Source: Lagopus muta
Taxonomy: Eukaryota; Chordata; Aves; Galliformes; Phasianidae
Assembly (NCBI RefSeq): GCF_023343835.1
Contig: NC_064433.1
Location: 186,396,277 to 186,460,276 of the forward strand
Direction: 5' to 3'
DNA length: 64,000 nt
Part shown: one piece after another, positions 47,284 to 59,653 of the stretch
How positions within the stretch are numbered: position 1 is the stretch's first letter
Layout: the number at the start of each line of letters is the position of its first letter
Notes under the pieces: generated by a model
What the model was told of the DNA's origin: nothing
What the model saw: only the letters and a program-made list of their open reading frames with translations
Database searches by the model: none
Made by a program: the position numbers and the translations under genes

Positions 47284-50200
47284 TTATTAATTCTCTAGTC
47301 CCTCTTAATGACTTCAGATCAAGTTGAAAACAGTACTGTCAGTAAGGGCAGGCAGAAGACCCAGTTGCTGAGGGGCACTCTGCTGCTTAGCTAATGAGCA
47401 GCGTTATGAATCTGAAGGGTGGCTTGAAACAGTCTGTGGGATGACTTGTCTATTTGGGAGGTGGAGGTTCTGTGCAGCAGGACTGCTCAGACACTGAGTG
47501 CAGTCCTCAGCAGGAGGAGTGAATGCATTTCTTCTTCACTTCATAAGTTGTGGTCTTGTTTGGTTTTAGATGAGTCAACAATAAACAGGCCTTATCCTAG
47601 CATCCTAGGATCTCTGAACATGGGCTGCCAGTAAGGATGATAATGAAGTGACTTTTGTTTCATATCAGCTTCCTGGGAGCAGCTGTTTTGAAGCTGGTGT
47701 TAACTGTTAAGAAAAGTGGGCAATCTTATCTTCCAGGAGGAAGATAAGAAATGATACGTGAGGCTCTGGCTGAGCTGTAACGTTCTCCATGGCTAAAGTA
47801 GTCCACTTAAGTTTAAAGGAAAGGACAAAAGGATTTAAAAAATTAACAGTGATACTGTTTATGTGTTTTTTAAGGGACTTTTTATGGTAGGAATGCTGTG
47901 TAAATCAGGATTTTATACATGAGCAAGAGAAAGTTTGAGAGAAATAGCTTACTGAGATGCTCTCAGTCTCAAAACAGGAACACTAAATTGCCACAATGCA
48001 TATGCCTCATAGGTTTGGTAGGCGATGCAATAAAAACTGCTGGCTGTGAAGAGTAGAAGAGGGCAAAATGGCCTCTGAAACATCTCAGGTGGGGATGTTG
48101 CTGCAAGATTCACTAGATGCGAGTGCCCACCTCAAGAATTAGGAATTGCTGCTTCTATGAGGATAGTGGACTGCTAGATGTTGTAGGTATTGTATCCAAA
48201 CTAAGGCTTTGAGTCTTAGCAGGTGGAATTCAGCTGACGTAGGTAAGAACAGCAAGGGCATCATAGGTGAAGGACATTTGAGCTGACAGGCTGGGAATCA
48301 TTAGGCTGATACTTTTACATTGAAATGCGAAGGTATTATCAAAATAATTATGAAGAACTTAATCACAGAAACAACAACCTGCTCCAGAATAAAGAGCTGT
48401 CTGGCACCAACTTGAAGGCAGCCTTAAGTCTGTGAAGGCTTTCAATTGTGAAATATCTTCCTGGAAGATGAGCTTTGTAAGTGCTTTGGTATGCAGGAGT
48501 GTTGTTAAACATTATACCAAAAATACTAGAATGTGCCCAAAGGAGAGCAGGACCCAGAGGTCCTGAAAATGCTAGGAATCATGACTTAGGAGTGGCTAAC
48601 TGGTTTGTTGAGCTTAGAACAAACTGCTAGGTGACCTCATTGCTGTCTGTGAGTTCTGTATGAAAGGAAGTCAAGCAGTGCTGATCTTTTATCTCTGGTA
48701 GCCAATGATAGAATGCTGTAGGGAATGGCATGAAGCTGTGTCAGGCAATGTTCAGACTGGATATTAGAAAAAGTTCTTTACTGAGGTGGAGGTTGAGTCC
48801 TGGAACAGGCTTACCAGGAGAGTAATCATGGTCCCAAGTCTCTCACTGTTCAATAAATGTTTGAACAGCACTCCTTGATATGATCAGTCTCTCAGGACAC
48901 CACATGGGAGCCAGGAGTTGGCCTTAGTGACCTTTGTGGGTCCCTTCCAGCTCAGGATATTGTATGATAAAAATGTCATTGAAAAAACTTGCTTATAGGG
49001 AACTTGAGGAGGTCATCTGATTAGACATGCTGCTCAAAAACAGAGTGAGTCAAATCTGCCTGAGCAGTAGCAAGGCACAATAGCTTGTATTTCATGACCA
49101 TGAAATCCATTTGTAAATAAATGGACTCATTAATTGTTTTGCAGTTGCTTTTGGTGTTCAGACATAGCGAGCTAGTTTGGACCATTGTGTAGTAGTAAGA
49201 ATTCCATCAGCAAGAGGTGCTTAAATGCTTATTTCCTTAAAAATTAGAATAAGGGTCCAAGTTGGTTACTTTCTGTATAATGTTTTATTCATGTTATTGC
49301 TGTAAAAGAAACCACAGATTACTAAGAAGCATGAGGAAATATTGCAGTGCTTAGTAAATAATTTCTTTTTTTTTTTTTTTTTTTTTTTCAAACGACTCAT
49401 TGACTTTGTTGGGCAAGAATTTGTAATACTGTCCATCGCGAAACTACTGTTTCACAATTGTCTGTGGAAACTTGGTCAGGCTGTTTGCAAGGAAGAGCTT
49501 CAACTTTTGTGACATCTGTCTACTTTAAACCATTAATTATTCCAACAGTTATGAAATAGAAATAAAAAATATTTAGTCCTGATAAAAACTGAAAATGTGT
49601 TTCTATCAACTGCAGTTTGCATTCATCTATTGTAAAGCTTCTAGGGGAAAATATCCTCGGTATGGTGCACACTCGAGAGCTTGTTTGAGGAGTGGCTGTT
49701 TATTGTTTAAAATACTCATATGATTTGCATCTGAAAGTTATTTAATCATAGCCAAATTCATCTGCTTAGATTTGGTCACAGTCTGGTAAAATGGGCTGAA
49801 GTAGAATGGTAATGGGAAATTTTGGAAGAGCTAAATTGTTTATCCTAGCATCTCAGTGAATTAGGCAATTTTTCTCTTTCAAATACTGATGTAGTTACAA
49901 TTATTACATTAAAAAATGCTCTGGAGTTGGTCTCATTTGATCCTCAGACTCAGATCTTCTGAAGGAGTAGCCATATCAGAAAGCCTTGCATGTCTTTTGT
50001 CATAGCTGAGTTTGTGCTTGTCAGGAAAGCATTCATCGTTTAAGATCTGCTCATGAACTTCTGGTCCACTGCAGTTAAGTTACTTGGCTAAAACCCCATT
50101 ACCATGACAGAACTGATAAACTGTCCTGATTGATCTATGATGTTTTAGCACTTTCCTCATTCAGCAGAGCTGAACAGCTGTGTTTCATACAAATGAATAG

Positions 50201-53200
50201 CTCTATTTCAGCCAGTAATGTTTCAAGCATGGGGGCTCAGTTGGTGCTAGCTGAACTTTCAGTGTAATTCTTCAACATTAAGCAAAAATAAACTTCTAAT
50301 AAAAATTTTTCTAAATAAAAAGAATGATGATATTTTGTCTAGAGTGTGTCTCTAGCTGGGCTACTACACTAAGTGGATATAGATGCAGCTTGTTCATTGA
50401 TAATGCATGTTTCATTTGGGTTTCTTTTAGTGGTCTTGTTCCAGTGACTTACTGAGCCCTTCCAAGTTATTCGAAGATCTCACTGACTTTACAGGTTATT
50501 TGTTGTTCTACCTGGGGTCTGTGGACGAAGGACTCACTACACAGAGTGGTTTGGATGCGATTACTATACTGAACTTGGATGTGGGGCAGCTGTACTGACT
50601 CCTGACAGAAGCTTTAGCATCTTGCTAAGGGACATGATTTGGCAGAGAGTTGTTGGGGTAATACAGTTAGGTCATGGTTGGACTCGATGATCTTTAAGGT
50701 CTTTTCCAACCTGAGTGATTGTGCAATTCTATGATCTTCTTTTGCTGGATGATGTGTCTTCTGAATGCCTCCAGAATCCTTACAGGACTTTCAAGTGTCT
50801 TTTGTTTTAAGTGATTACAGTAGCACAGCATAAAAAGCTAAAATGAGCTGAAATGGAAATTAGAACTTCCTGTTTTGATTATTTCATGTCTCTTGTAGTA
50901 CTTGCTTATTGTTAAGGCTCATACATTGGAGAGAGACAGTCTCCTAAAAATTGTACGGTTTGTCCCTTAGACGAGGTGATATTACTTCAAACTTTTGAGT
51001 TGTATCCTAGCAGGAAAAAAAAGCCCCAAAACGACAAAAGTGAGAGGTTTGGTTTCTTTCATATTGAAGTGTTAGCATTATTTCAGCTGGGGAAAAAAAT
51101 AGATTATAAAGTATTTCACTATACAAGGTAAGCTTTTTCAGCCTATATATACTAAGATCTTCCAGGCTCACTTGGTGACATTTCCCTCTCGCAGGTTTTT
51201 CTCCCATTTCCCAACAATTGCTGAAATAACCAATCTAGACAAGTGGTAGTAATTAAGGTTTAAATTTCAGGATGTTGCAAAAAAAAAAAAAAAAGTCTGA
51301 ATGTTTTTACTCTGTTGCTGAAATCTAAATAGTAGAGTTGCTAGTGCTATTTAATTCTGCAAGTCAATTGAAAGCTTATTTCTGATGTCATTAGCTGGAC
51401 TAGCTTACTAGCAAGGTGCTTCTGCTGTTTTCCCAGAGTGTAAATGTGAATGTGTATATCTCTAAACTGCAGAATGTTCTTTGAAGCCAAGGAAATGCAG
51501 ATGTAGTTTATATCTGCTTGCATTTTATATCAGGTAGCAACATAGCGCTTGGTTCTGATAGTCTCAATTTTTGTTTATTTGCACAGTAAGGTGTCTGCTG
51601 TCCTATTCCAATTTGAAGTGTAGTCCTGATGTTATAGCCCATAAGCATGCTTGTAAATTTTCTAAGAAATGGGGGGCAAATTCTCATTTCTTCATCATGC
51701 TTAATGTAGGTGGCAATCCTCCTGCTAGAATGCGAGTAGGGTTATGGGCTGAACATTGTCAGCAGTAGCTATAAAAGGGGATGGAATAGCAGCCTGGGTG
51801 TGCTGCAGTGCTGTGTCCAGTAAGGTCTCTATCCTTTCATTCTTACCTGTTAGGGAAATTAAAAACTTGCAGAATTGAAACATGCTGTTTTTACCAGCAG
51901 GACCAGTACTCATACAGGGTGGTTGGGCTTAGTCTGGTTTAAATCTGTTTAGAGGCAGTACTGCAAGTCACTGCTTTTTTCAGTGAAGAGCCTATGAGCA
52001 CCATTCTGTTGAAACACAGTTCAAAAATCAGTTGCAGATGTACAACTGTACACTGTTGGATGGAATTTAATGATGTATTCTTGGATTAGGGCTTGTATTC
52101 TGTTGAAGTAATCTGTGGTTGGAAGAGTCAAGCTAAAGCTTCTGTAGTACAAATTTTCAATCTCCTGTGTGACTTAAAGCAAAACTTGAACCTTAGAAGA
52201 TGAGTATAAAAACTTTTCTCCCCTCCAGACATTCTACTGTCACAGAATTACTAACAGAAATTTTTCATGCAAGCTTAAAATATTTGTTGTAAACCATGTT
52301 AAGCAGAAAGTTTTACTGAATCTGTTAGGAATTTGTAGTTGAGCTTTTAGTAACGTTTTCCTCACCCACTCCCAAATTTCTAATGAGCTGCCTTCAATGA
52401 ATCATCCTTTTTCATCCTTTTTTTTTTTTTTTTTTTCTAATCTCATTTTGATAGCTGAGATGAAACTGATTCTTTGTGCTCTGTTACCACAGCTCAGACT
52501 TCAAGCAGTTGCAAGGCATCCCACCTACAGCTCTGACTTATGGAAGAGAAATGCTCTAATACAGTTTTCCCTGAGATGTTTCTAATGTAGTAACATGTCA
52601 TCCTCCCTGTATTTGATTTTCATGCTGCCACAAGTCTTGGCTTCTTTTAATAATCCACAAAGACCTTGGAAAGAAGGCTAAATATTAAGATGCCTTTTAC
52701 ATTATAGCTAGGAAGTAACTGTTCAACCCAAAGAATTATATTAGTACTGGTATTAACTATGTATGGTTTGTTGCTGTAAGTGTATGTCACAGCCCAGCTG
52801 TCCTTTAGCAAGCTGATGAGGATTGTTTTCATTAATCTGCATAGTGTTTACTTGATCCTTTCTTCTGAAGTTAAACATAAAGTGGGTTGATCTAGAATGT
52901 TTGGCCACTTTGTCTGAAACAGAAGAAGCATCTGGTTGGGTAGGTTACTATTGCTATGCTGACAAATGTGTGTATTCAGTACAAGTGTAATCTCTTCACA
53001 GTATAAAAAAGAAGGCCAGAATGTAACCAGCTACTGTAATGAGACTCTGCCAGGATGGGTGCATGATGTACTTGGCCACAATTGGGCTTGCTTCACTGGA
53101 CAGAAGGTTTCTTCATCTGCCTCAGATGTTCACGTAAACCAACTACCTCTCCAGAAACTTGGAGGAGGGTAAGCAACAAATATTTTGCTAGGTGAAACAT

Positions 53201-56200
53201 TTGGCAATTGTGCTTCCGGTTTCAGCAGGTTCATTCAGCATGGTTCAATTTTGTGACTGGAAATAAAGTTAATTCCAGTGATAATGTTCAAATACATCTT
53301 CAGTGTTCAAAGACGGGGGGGTTGTGCCAGCCACATCACACATGGTCCTTCAGTCTGTGTCTTCCTGCATTTTCTGTTTAAGCTGATTGAGATGATTGAA
53401 CTGAGCTGATTGAGGTGATTGTATCTAGGGAGTTATGGGCTGTCTCAAATTTCAGAAGCCTTGTCTTGATCATATAATTGCATAACTCTTCATTTCTGCC
53501 TAGTAGGAGGTTCTTCCAGAACTACAGCCTTCTCCACATAAAAACATTTACCAAATTAAATATTTCAATTCCAGTCCTTTTTTTTTTTTTTATTGTACTG
53601 TTTTGTTTTTTGATTTGCAGGCTTTCTAGCAGACGCTTTGTGCACAACTTTGACTTTGTAAATGCTATCAATACTTACCAGAAGTCCTGGAGAGCAACAA
53701 GATATGAGGAGTATGAGAATTTTTCTCTGGAAGAACTAACAAGAAGAGCTGGGGGTCTCTATTCCAGGACTTCACGGTACTACAGCCTTTTGGTTTGCTA
53801 TCAACAGCTATACCCACTGCTGCAAAGAATATGTTCATCTTTATGCTCACTCTTCCTGTCTGGGTTTAGGATAAAAATGTAGATGTTTAGTGTTTCAAGC
53901 CCTCTAGCTCGGTTTCATGGGGTACCAACTTTCTTGTCCATTTGAATACCAGTTCATAACATGTACTTTCTCAAGCAGCTGAGACAAATGGAGTCACCTC
54001 CCCTTTAATCTTGCCTTGCCCAGTAACTTTCTGGTGAGCTTCTACATGCAGAGAAGAAGGAATAGGAGTAGTCTTGGATAGACTGGTGTGTGACATTGCA
54101 ACCATCAGCTGCTTACTTGCCATTGCTTACAGCCTCTGCATGGCTGTCTTCCTGGTTCTGCTGGTTTATCATTGCAATTAAAAGGCTGGGAAGTGCATTA
54201 CCTTATTAAACGTGGATGAAGATTTTCTAGGGTAAGTCCTTGGTTACCATGGCAACCTGTCTTGCCTGCAGCCAGGGTCTTCCATAATTGGACTGGAGTG
54301 ATTTCTCAGTTCCAGTGAAGTCACCCAGAGAGTATATTTAGGGTCCTACAGGTCACATGACAGATTGACAATGAGAATGAATGTGGTTCTACATCACATA
54401 ATTAATGTGCAAACTGGAATTTTTCAGATAGTTTCTTTTCTTGATGGCTGCTTCTCCTTTTAATTCTTCCATTTTCTATTCTGACACTGCTGTGAGTGGG
54501 GTGCTACTGATCCTTTCCAAGCTGTAGCAATTGTATGTGGTTTGTTTGTTTTTTTTTTTTAAGAATGTAATAAAATGTAAAAATTGATTTGGATGGAGTA
54601 TTTCTACAGATGCTGAGTTTGCACCTCTGGTTAGTGCAAATACTTTAATCTGCTTGTAGATACTTTGTAATACAGTTCCCTTTGGGAAGGATCTGAGTAG
54701 GTCTTGCATCTTGTTGAAACTCATCTTTTGAGATGGGCACTTACTCAGCATAGAGGGAGGCTATTTCAAATTGTTTAGTGTGAAACTATGAGAAAAAGGA
54801 TGGAAGGTGACAACTGAGTGTTACGTGTTGTTTCCTTACTTAGCGTTACGTGTTACTTAAAAGTGTTTTCTGCTCTTTAGGCCGAAGCCTGCTCCTCTAA
54901 CACCGGAGTTACTCAAAAAAGTTTCAAGCTTACCAGAATCCTGGGACTGGAGAAATGTGAACGGTGTCAATTATGTCAGCCCTGTTAGGAATCAAGGTAA
55001 AATAAGTAAATATATATACAATGTGAAATACACTAAATCCCCTTTGATGTACTCTGTAGTTTGCTGTTAACAGGGTTTTATCTTACTTGCATAGTGCCTT
55101 GCAATTGGTAGATTGCATCTTTACTGTGACTAACCTGTGGAAACTTTGTGGATCCTGGCTGACAGCACTGCCAAAATACGATGTTGTAGTTATGGTAGTG
55201 CTGTTATCTTAGCAGTGTCTTTTGCTGAAGTAAAAGCCAGCACCACAGTGCCCTGCATAAAGACAGCTGCCAAGCTTTGTGTGAATAATCTCAGTCATGG
55301 CTTTCTGCGTGCTGACAGAACTGATGTGCACTTAATTCTTTTCCTAATTCGTGCTGATGGCAAATTATCATGCAACATTATCCTGCAGCATTAATTAATA
55401 ACTCATGAAAATTGTCTGTACTGCCCTGAAATCTTATCAGTTTGTGAACTTCAGCAATTGCTTAAGTAGTTACTTGCAAGATGAGATGTCATTTGCTGTG
55501 AAAGGTATATGATAGATTACATACAGTGTGCCATGTGCTCAAAATAGGTGTAAACATATACATACAGTGTCCTCTTCCATAGGCATTTTGATGTGAGATA
55601 CTTGTTCTATTTCCTAATTAAATAGGTACGTATTGAAAGCCAGATATGCGTTCAGTTTATGCATGCCTTCCCTGTTCTAGTAGAAAACAAATTTCTACGT
55701 GCAACTGGATAATTTCCAGCAACTTTGAAGAGCAAAATGGATTTGTGTGGTGGATAGGGAGAGGGTTACTTATATAACTGGATCTACATCTACAATTTAG
55801 TTCTGCCAAATTCTGCCTGCTAGATTCCTGGTAGAAAAAAGCATAGAAAGTCTTGTGGGAGTTCTGGATCACAGGCTGTCACATCACATCACTGAGGGAT
55901 GGTAACAGGAAATAATACAGTCCTGTACTTTCTCCTGATGTGAACTGGAAATGTCCCAAGAGCTGGTTAACTTTCCAAACTGAGGAACACTCAGCCTGAA
56001 GATTACTTTTTTCCCTTTGTGTTGCTTCAAGGTTTCTCTAAATGAGAATGTTCTGCTGCTTCCAGTAACACAAGTGCCTGTGTTTTTATTTTTTTCTGTA
56101 AGCTGAGAAACCATGCTGAGTATATTAAATGTCTGTGGAATATGCACTCTGCTCCATTAAATAAGAATTTTAGCCTTCAGGCTTTCAGAGAGCAAACAAA

Positions 56201-59200
56201 CAAAAAAACACCCAACAACAGAAAAAGCTACTCACCAATTAAGTTTGTAGATTGTGATTTTTCTGAGGCACTGAGCTCTTGATTTGAAAGGTTATTAGGT
56301 GACTAATTAGAACATGACACGATGGAGAAGGCTGTAAGCAGTAGGAAGCATCTTGTCTGGAAGATGCAGAGAGAATTGTATGAATTAAAAGATTGTGGTG
56401 TCTCAGGTGTCACATGCTTGTGAAGTCACTGCTTTTTATCTAAGGATATAAAATAAGCTTGTGAACTGAACAAGAATTAAAAGATAAATTTTTGTTCATT
56501 GTATAATACTTTGAGACATGGCAGGCTTCATGCAACTACAGTTGTCTTCGATGCTAATACTTAGAGCCAGCTTATAGAACAGTAATGGCATCTTTCAGCC
56601 CAGATGTGGATCATCCTGAAGACAGCTCTGCCATTGCTTGTTATCAAATTTACTAGACAGGAGAGGAGAGAAACCTAAATATTTTGTTAGCCTTACCATG
56701 CAATTCTGATTTCCACCAACTTCTGCAAGCTTTTTTTTTTTTTTTTTTTTGCAAATAACAATGAGTGGGAAGTCTGGTCAGCTGATCATTTCCTGGATGC
56801 TGTGTCCCCTCCTTATTATTCCTCAACATCTATCAGCCCTTTCCTACAGAGCAAGTGTCATCTCATTTGGCTGAAGCTTTAATTGTGTCTGAAGGAGAGA
56901 ATTTCTAGAAAGCCTCAGGAAAAGCAGCTGTGAAGTTGACTCCCTGCTGCTAGTGTGCTTTGCACATAAAGAACTGCACAAATACCTTTATGATCAGAGT
57001 TAAAAAAAAAAAAAAAAAAGTATTATATATCTTTTCTTTTTATATGTAACAACCACCCCAGCAGATTTCAGATTGAAATGATTGCATTGATTGTATGTCG
57101 AAAACACAACAAAGTTTTCTGTGGCATGGCCCATCTTGGATGCTGTGTCTGTACAATGGCACCTTTCACAGATTCAGCTAGGCCCTGCTGGGCAAAAAAA
57201 AAAAAAACATTCTTCTTCAGTCTGATTTTGCCCCTTTAGAGACGCTTCTAATTCAGTGAAGGTGCAATTTCACCAAGTCTTGCTTTTGTTGTCGTTCTGC
57301 TTTTACACACCTACACAGTTCAAGAAAAACTACTTTGTTTTGTTCCTTAAGCCTCCCTCCTTTTCATAGCTCTGCAATTCTTGACTTCCCTACTGTCAGG
57401 AAACAAAGGCAAATTGGGCACTGTGGTGACAATCAGATAAAATAGGACTTCATCCAAATAATTGTCCTTCCCTGTGATGCATGTCATTCTACTTCTAGAG
57501 GTTTTCAATGCGCTACAAAAATTTCCTAGGGAGTGAAGAGGCCTAAAACTAGAAGCATTACTAAATTTTGTTCCAAAAGTAGGAGACTTAGCTCTTTGCC
57601 AGGCAACAGAAGGGAGATTTAAGTGCCTTGGAAAATCCAGTGTACAATTAGATGTCCTTAGGGAAATAAAGGGAACTGGGATGAATATACAGTATCAAAC
57701 CTTTATACCACTAGACTCTTCAAAGTGAGTTATTTTGGGGGTGGTTCTAGAAGTGGAAGATTTTAACAGGAGATTACAGCATAAAATACACTGATAGGTT
57801 GAAATAGTCTAGAAAAGATTTGTCACTGTTAACTTAAAATAGTTCACTGCCCATCAGTGCTCCTTAAAAGGTTATAGCCTGAGGCAGTAGGTTGTGAGGC
57901 TTCTCTGCTATAATATGGTCCCTCTAGATTCATTCAGAGTGAATAGCATTGATGTTAAATGATACTGCTGAAAAATCCTGAAGAGTAGAATATAGTCTGT
58001 TATTCTGGAATAACTTGGTGTTGTTTAAAAAACAAAAACAGTTGCTAAAGCTGCTTTGAACAAAACTGCTTACAAGCCTAAAAGGTAAATGTATGCTTGA
58101 AGTTCTTGATCTGTCAATGTTCAACTTATAATCACTATGTTGGTCTGTCAGGTTTTAACTCTTGTCAGTGCAGTATAGTCATACTGGTACCTGAATGCAG
58201 GTGACTCATCTTGTTTATATGACTGACTGCTCATGTTGTTTTGTGGTATTTTTTTGTTTGTTTTTTATTCCTTTCCTTAGCCTCGTGTGGCAGCTGTTAT
58301 GCGTTTGCCTCCATGGGCATGCTGGAAGCAAGAATACGTATTCTCACAAATAACACTCAGAAGCCAGTCTTCAGTCCCCAACAGGTTGTATCTTGCAGCC
58401 AGTATTCTCAGGGTAAGTACACTGGTGCACATGAAGTTAACTTCCAATAATAATGATACTGCAGAAGTACATTCAAAACTTAGACACCTTCTTCTCGCAC
58501 ATGATTTTGTTCTGTTGTCAGAATAATCTGGCAAACTACACATTATAGTACTTTTTTCTTTATTTTTCTGATAGTTAAAAATATATACTGGAGTTTTCAG
58601 CCCACTTTGCTATTGGGGGGTGGCACTGGACTAGGAGTAGGTGGACTCCATACTAAGGATGTTACTGGATTTTAACTAGGCTCCATCCTCCTGACCAATC
58701 TAAGGAGTTGGGCTGAAAATATATCTAAGTTGCAATGCAAGCCTAGATAGAAAGGAACCAAGTGTCCTGAAAGCATATTTAGAGAGAGAAGGAACATATG
58801 GGGAGGGGGAGACGAGCAAAAGCAGTGACTAAGACTTTAAATTTTCAGAGGAGAGAACCCATGCTGTAACAGCTTTTTTTTAAACATATAATCAGCTGCT
58901 GTTCATGATGTCAGGAGCAAATTGTTGAGGAGGTGGTCTGTGTATTAGAATATTCCCAATACAGTTCCCACTGTTCTCTGAATTTTTTTGCGTGAAATTT
59001 AGAAAGCTAGCTATAGCTAACTGGAATATTAGGATAATTGGAGGCACTGCATCTTCAGTACTGTAATCTAAAAGTATTCCAGCATTTGAGTGGCAATGTC
59101 TTCCATATCAAATAACTTCCCAAGGGAATAACCAGGCATTTCTTGTTTAGGCTGTGATGGTGGCTTTCCGTACCTCATTGCTGGGAAGTATGTCCAAGAC

Positions 59201-59653
59201 TTTGGTGTGGTGGAAGAGGACTGCTTCCCTTACACAGCTCAGGATTCTCCATGCTTGTTCAAGCGCAGCTGTTATCACTACTACACTTCTGAGTACCACT
59301 ATGTTGGTGGTTTCTATGGAGCCTGCAATGAAGCCCTGATGAAACTTGAGCTTGTTCTGAGTGGGCCAATGGCTGTTGCCTTTGAAGTTTATAATGATTT
59401 CATGTTTTATAAAGAGGGAATCTACCATCACACTGGGCTCAGGGATAACTTCAATCCTTTTGAACTGACCAATCATGCAGTCTTGCTGGTAGGCTATGGT
59501 AAAGACCCAAAAAGTGGTGAGAAGTTCTGGATTGTCAAGAACAGTTGGGGCACCTCGTGGGGAGAAGATGGTTACTTCAGAATCCGTCGTGGCACTGATG
59601 AGTGTGCAATTGAAAGCATTGCAGTGGCTGCCACTCCTATTCCAAAATTATAA
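44724..59653 (+). CDS. CTSC: Cathepsin C (dipeptidyl peptidase 1), complete seven-exon gene
   Basis: Lysosomal papain-family (C1) exopeptidase that removes dipeptides from free N-termini; in mammals it activates granule serine proteases. Exons: 44724-44886, 46576-46721, 53002-53168, 53621-53776, 54881-54996, 58281-58412 and 59151-59653. They sum to 1383 nt, or 460 residues plus stop (the human protein is 463). All introns are GT-AG and the frame is continuous. Residues 1-22 are a hydrophobic signal peptide; the exclusion domain starts at Asp23 (DTPANC), whose carboxylate is known to anchor the substrate amino terminus. The predicted heavy chain starts at Leu228 (LPESWDW). Catalytic residues are visible: Gln249, Cys255 in SCGSCYAF, His402 in [11 protein letters not shown] and Asn424 in KNSWG. 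N-glycosylation sequons lie at Asn27, 50, 110, 116 and 273. The ATG at 44724 has G at -3 and +4 and gives the expected signal peptide. No frameshift or lost key residue is seen. Identification is very secure. Confidence 0.97.
44983..45033 (+). repeat. (GGA)n followed by G14 at start of CTSC intron 1
   Basis: About twelve GGA/GAG triplets (44983-45019) run directly into fourteen G (45020-45033). This is an all-purine strand of about 51 nt starting about 100 bp after the exon 1 donor. Confidence 0.9.
45565..46215 (+). mobile_element. CR1 LINE fragment in CTSC intron 1
   Basis: Runs through typical CR1 landmarks: GACAGCTGGCTGGATGTGA, a stretch resembling GTGTTCAGTTTTGGGCCCC, CTGGAGTGTGTCCAGAGAAG, CTACAACTCCCTGAAAGGAG and GGTGATCTTAGTGG, ending near a degraded TTCATGATCTTG. 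It lies in sense with CTSC. Many stops and indels show that it is old. Confidence 0.85.
46576..46721 (+). CDS. CTSC: CTSC coding exon 2: exclusion domain
   Basis: Preceded by TTTTTGCAG and followed by AAG/GTGAGT. Completes Gly55 and encodes Pro56 to Lys103, including the conserved stretches [15 protein letters not shown] and [19 protein letters not shown]. It ends in phase 0. Confidence 0.96.
47253..47281. repeat. Long T homopolymer (29 nt) in CTSC intron 2
   Basis: Uninterrupted T-run followed by ATTTATTAATT. On the minus strand this reads AATAAAT directly before poly-A, but no further retroposon hallmark is visible. Confidence 0.9.
48530..48970 (+). mobile_element. Old CR1 LINE fragment in CTSC intron 2
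   Basis: Diverged CR1 3' half: GTGCCCAAAGGAGAGCAGG, TAGGTGACCTCATTGCTGTC, CAGACTGGATATTAG, TGGAACAGGCTTACC and GGTCCCTTCCAGCTCAGGATATTG. Sense to CTSC. Confidence 0.75.
49362..49388. repeat. T homopolymer (about 27 nt) in CTSC intron 2
   Basis: Uninterrupted T-run preceded by AATAATTTC and followed by CAAACGACTC. Confidence 0.9.
50600..50737 (+). mobile_element. CR1 3'-end fragment in CTSC intron 2
   Basis: Contains CTAAGGGACATGATTTGG, GGTTGGACTCGATGATCTTT and TTTTCCAACCTGAGTGATTG, ending in a degraded ATTCTATGATC tail. Sense to CTSC; the 5' edge is uncertain. Confidence 0.85.
53002..53168 (+). CDS. CTSC: CTSC coding exon 3: end of exclusion domain, start of propeptide
   Basis: Acceptor TTCACAG, donor GG/GTAAGC. 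Encodes Tyr104 to Gly158 plus two bases of Gly159. The conserved [15 protein letters not shown] and NWACFTG motifs are present. Sequons at Asn110 (NVT) and Asn116 (NET); the first has no equivalent that I know of in the human protein. The segment after about residue 131 belongs to the activation peptide. Confidence 0.96.
53621..53776 (+). CDS. CTSC: CTSC coding exon 4: activation peptide
   Basis: Acceptor GATTTGCAG after a T14 tract (53578-53591); donor CACG/GTACTA. Encodes the rest of Gly159, residues 160-210 and two bases of Arg211. It contains [20 protein letters not shown], resembling the papain-type propeptide helix region that is excised on maturation. The +3 to +6 donor bases (ACTA) are weaker than the consensus. 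The reading frame stays open for about 105 nt into intron 4. Confidence 0.95.
54881..54996 (+). CDS. CTSC: CTSC coding exon 5: propeptide end and start of catalytic heavy chain
   Basis: Acceptor CTCTTTAG, donor CAAG/GTAAAA. Encodes Arg211 (split) to Gln249 and one base of Ala250. PKPAPLT precedes the maturation point at Leu228-Pro-Glu-Ser-Trp-Asp-Trp, and the exon ends in SPVRNQ, where Gln249 contributes to the oxyanion hole. Confidence 0.96.
54997..58280 (+). other. CTSC: CTSC intron 5 (3.3 kb)
   Basis: AT-rich intron with homopolymer tracts (T-run about 56731-56751, A-runs at 57001-57018 and about 57196-57208). No mobile element or further exon is recognisable. Confidence 0.65.
58281..58412 (+). 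CDS. CTSC: CTSC coding exon 6: catalytic cysteine exon
   Basis: Acceptor TTTCCTTAG, donor CAGG/GTAAGT. Encodes Ala250 (split) to Gln293 and one base of Gly294. The active-site motif [20 protein letters not shown] carries the nucleophile Cys255. A sequon lies at Asn273 (NNT), followed by [13 protein letters not shown]. Confidence 0.97.
59151..59653 (+). CDS. CTSC: CTSC coding exon 7: rest of catalytic domain and stop
   Basis: Acceptor CTTGTTTAG. Encodes Gly294 to Leu460 and TAA at 59651-59653. It starts with [14 protein letters not shown], typical of C1 peptidases, and carries His402 ([13 protein letters not shown]) and Asn424 ([17 protein letters not shown]). The C-terminus [15 protein letters not shown] matches the family. 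Maturation in mammals cuts within this region to give heavy and light chains. Confidence 0.98.

Larger units (their letters stand above)
46722..53001 (+). other. CTSC: CTSC intron 2 (6.3 kb)
   Basis: AT-rich intron holding T-tracts at 47253-47281 and 49362-49388 and two old sense-oriented CR1 remnants (48530-48970 and 50600-50737). I see no additional exon with coding signal. Confidence 0.7.

Noticed and set aside
45565..50737. All three intronic CR1 copies lie in sense with CTSC
   Set aside because: Three elements are too few to claim an orientation bias; across the window both orientations are about equally common.
53478..53882. A single continuous 134-codon frame that could be called as one exon
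   Set aside because: The true exon 4 is 53621-53776, fixed by AG/GT sites, frame and family alignment; the rest is intron read-through.
58277..58543. Minus-strand frame opposite CTSC exon 6
   Set aside because: Shadow of the real exon on the other strand.
59147..59476. 109-codon minus-strand frame opposite CTSC exon 7
   Set aside because: Antisense shadow of a strongly conserved exon, with no independent evidence.
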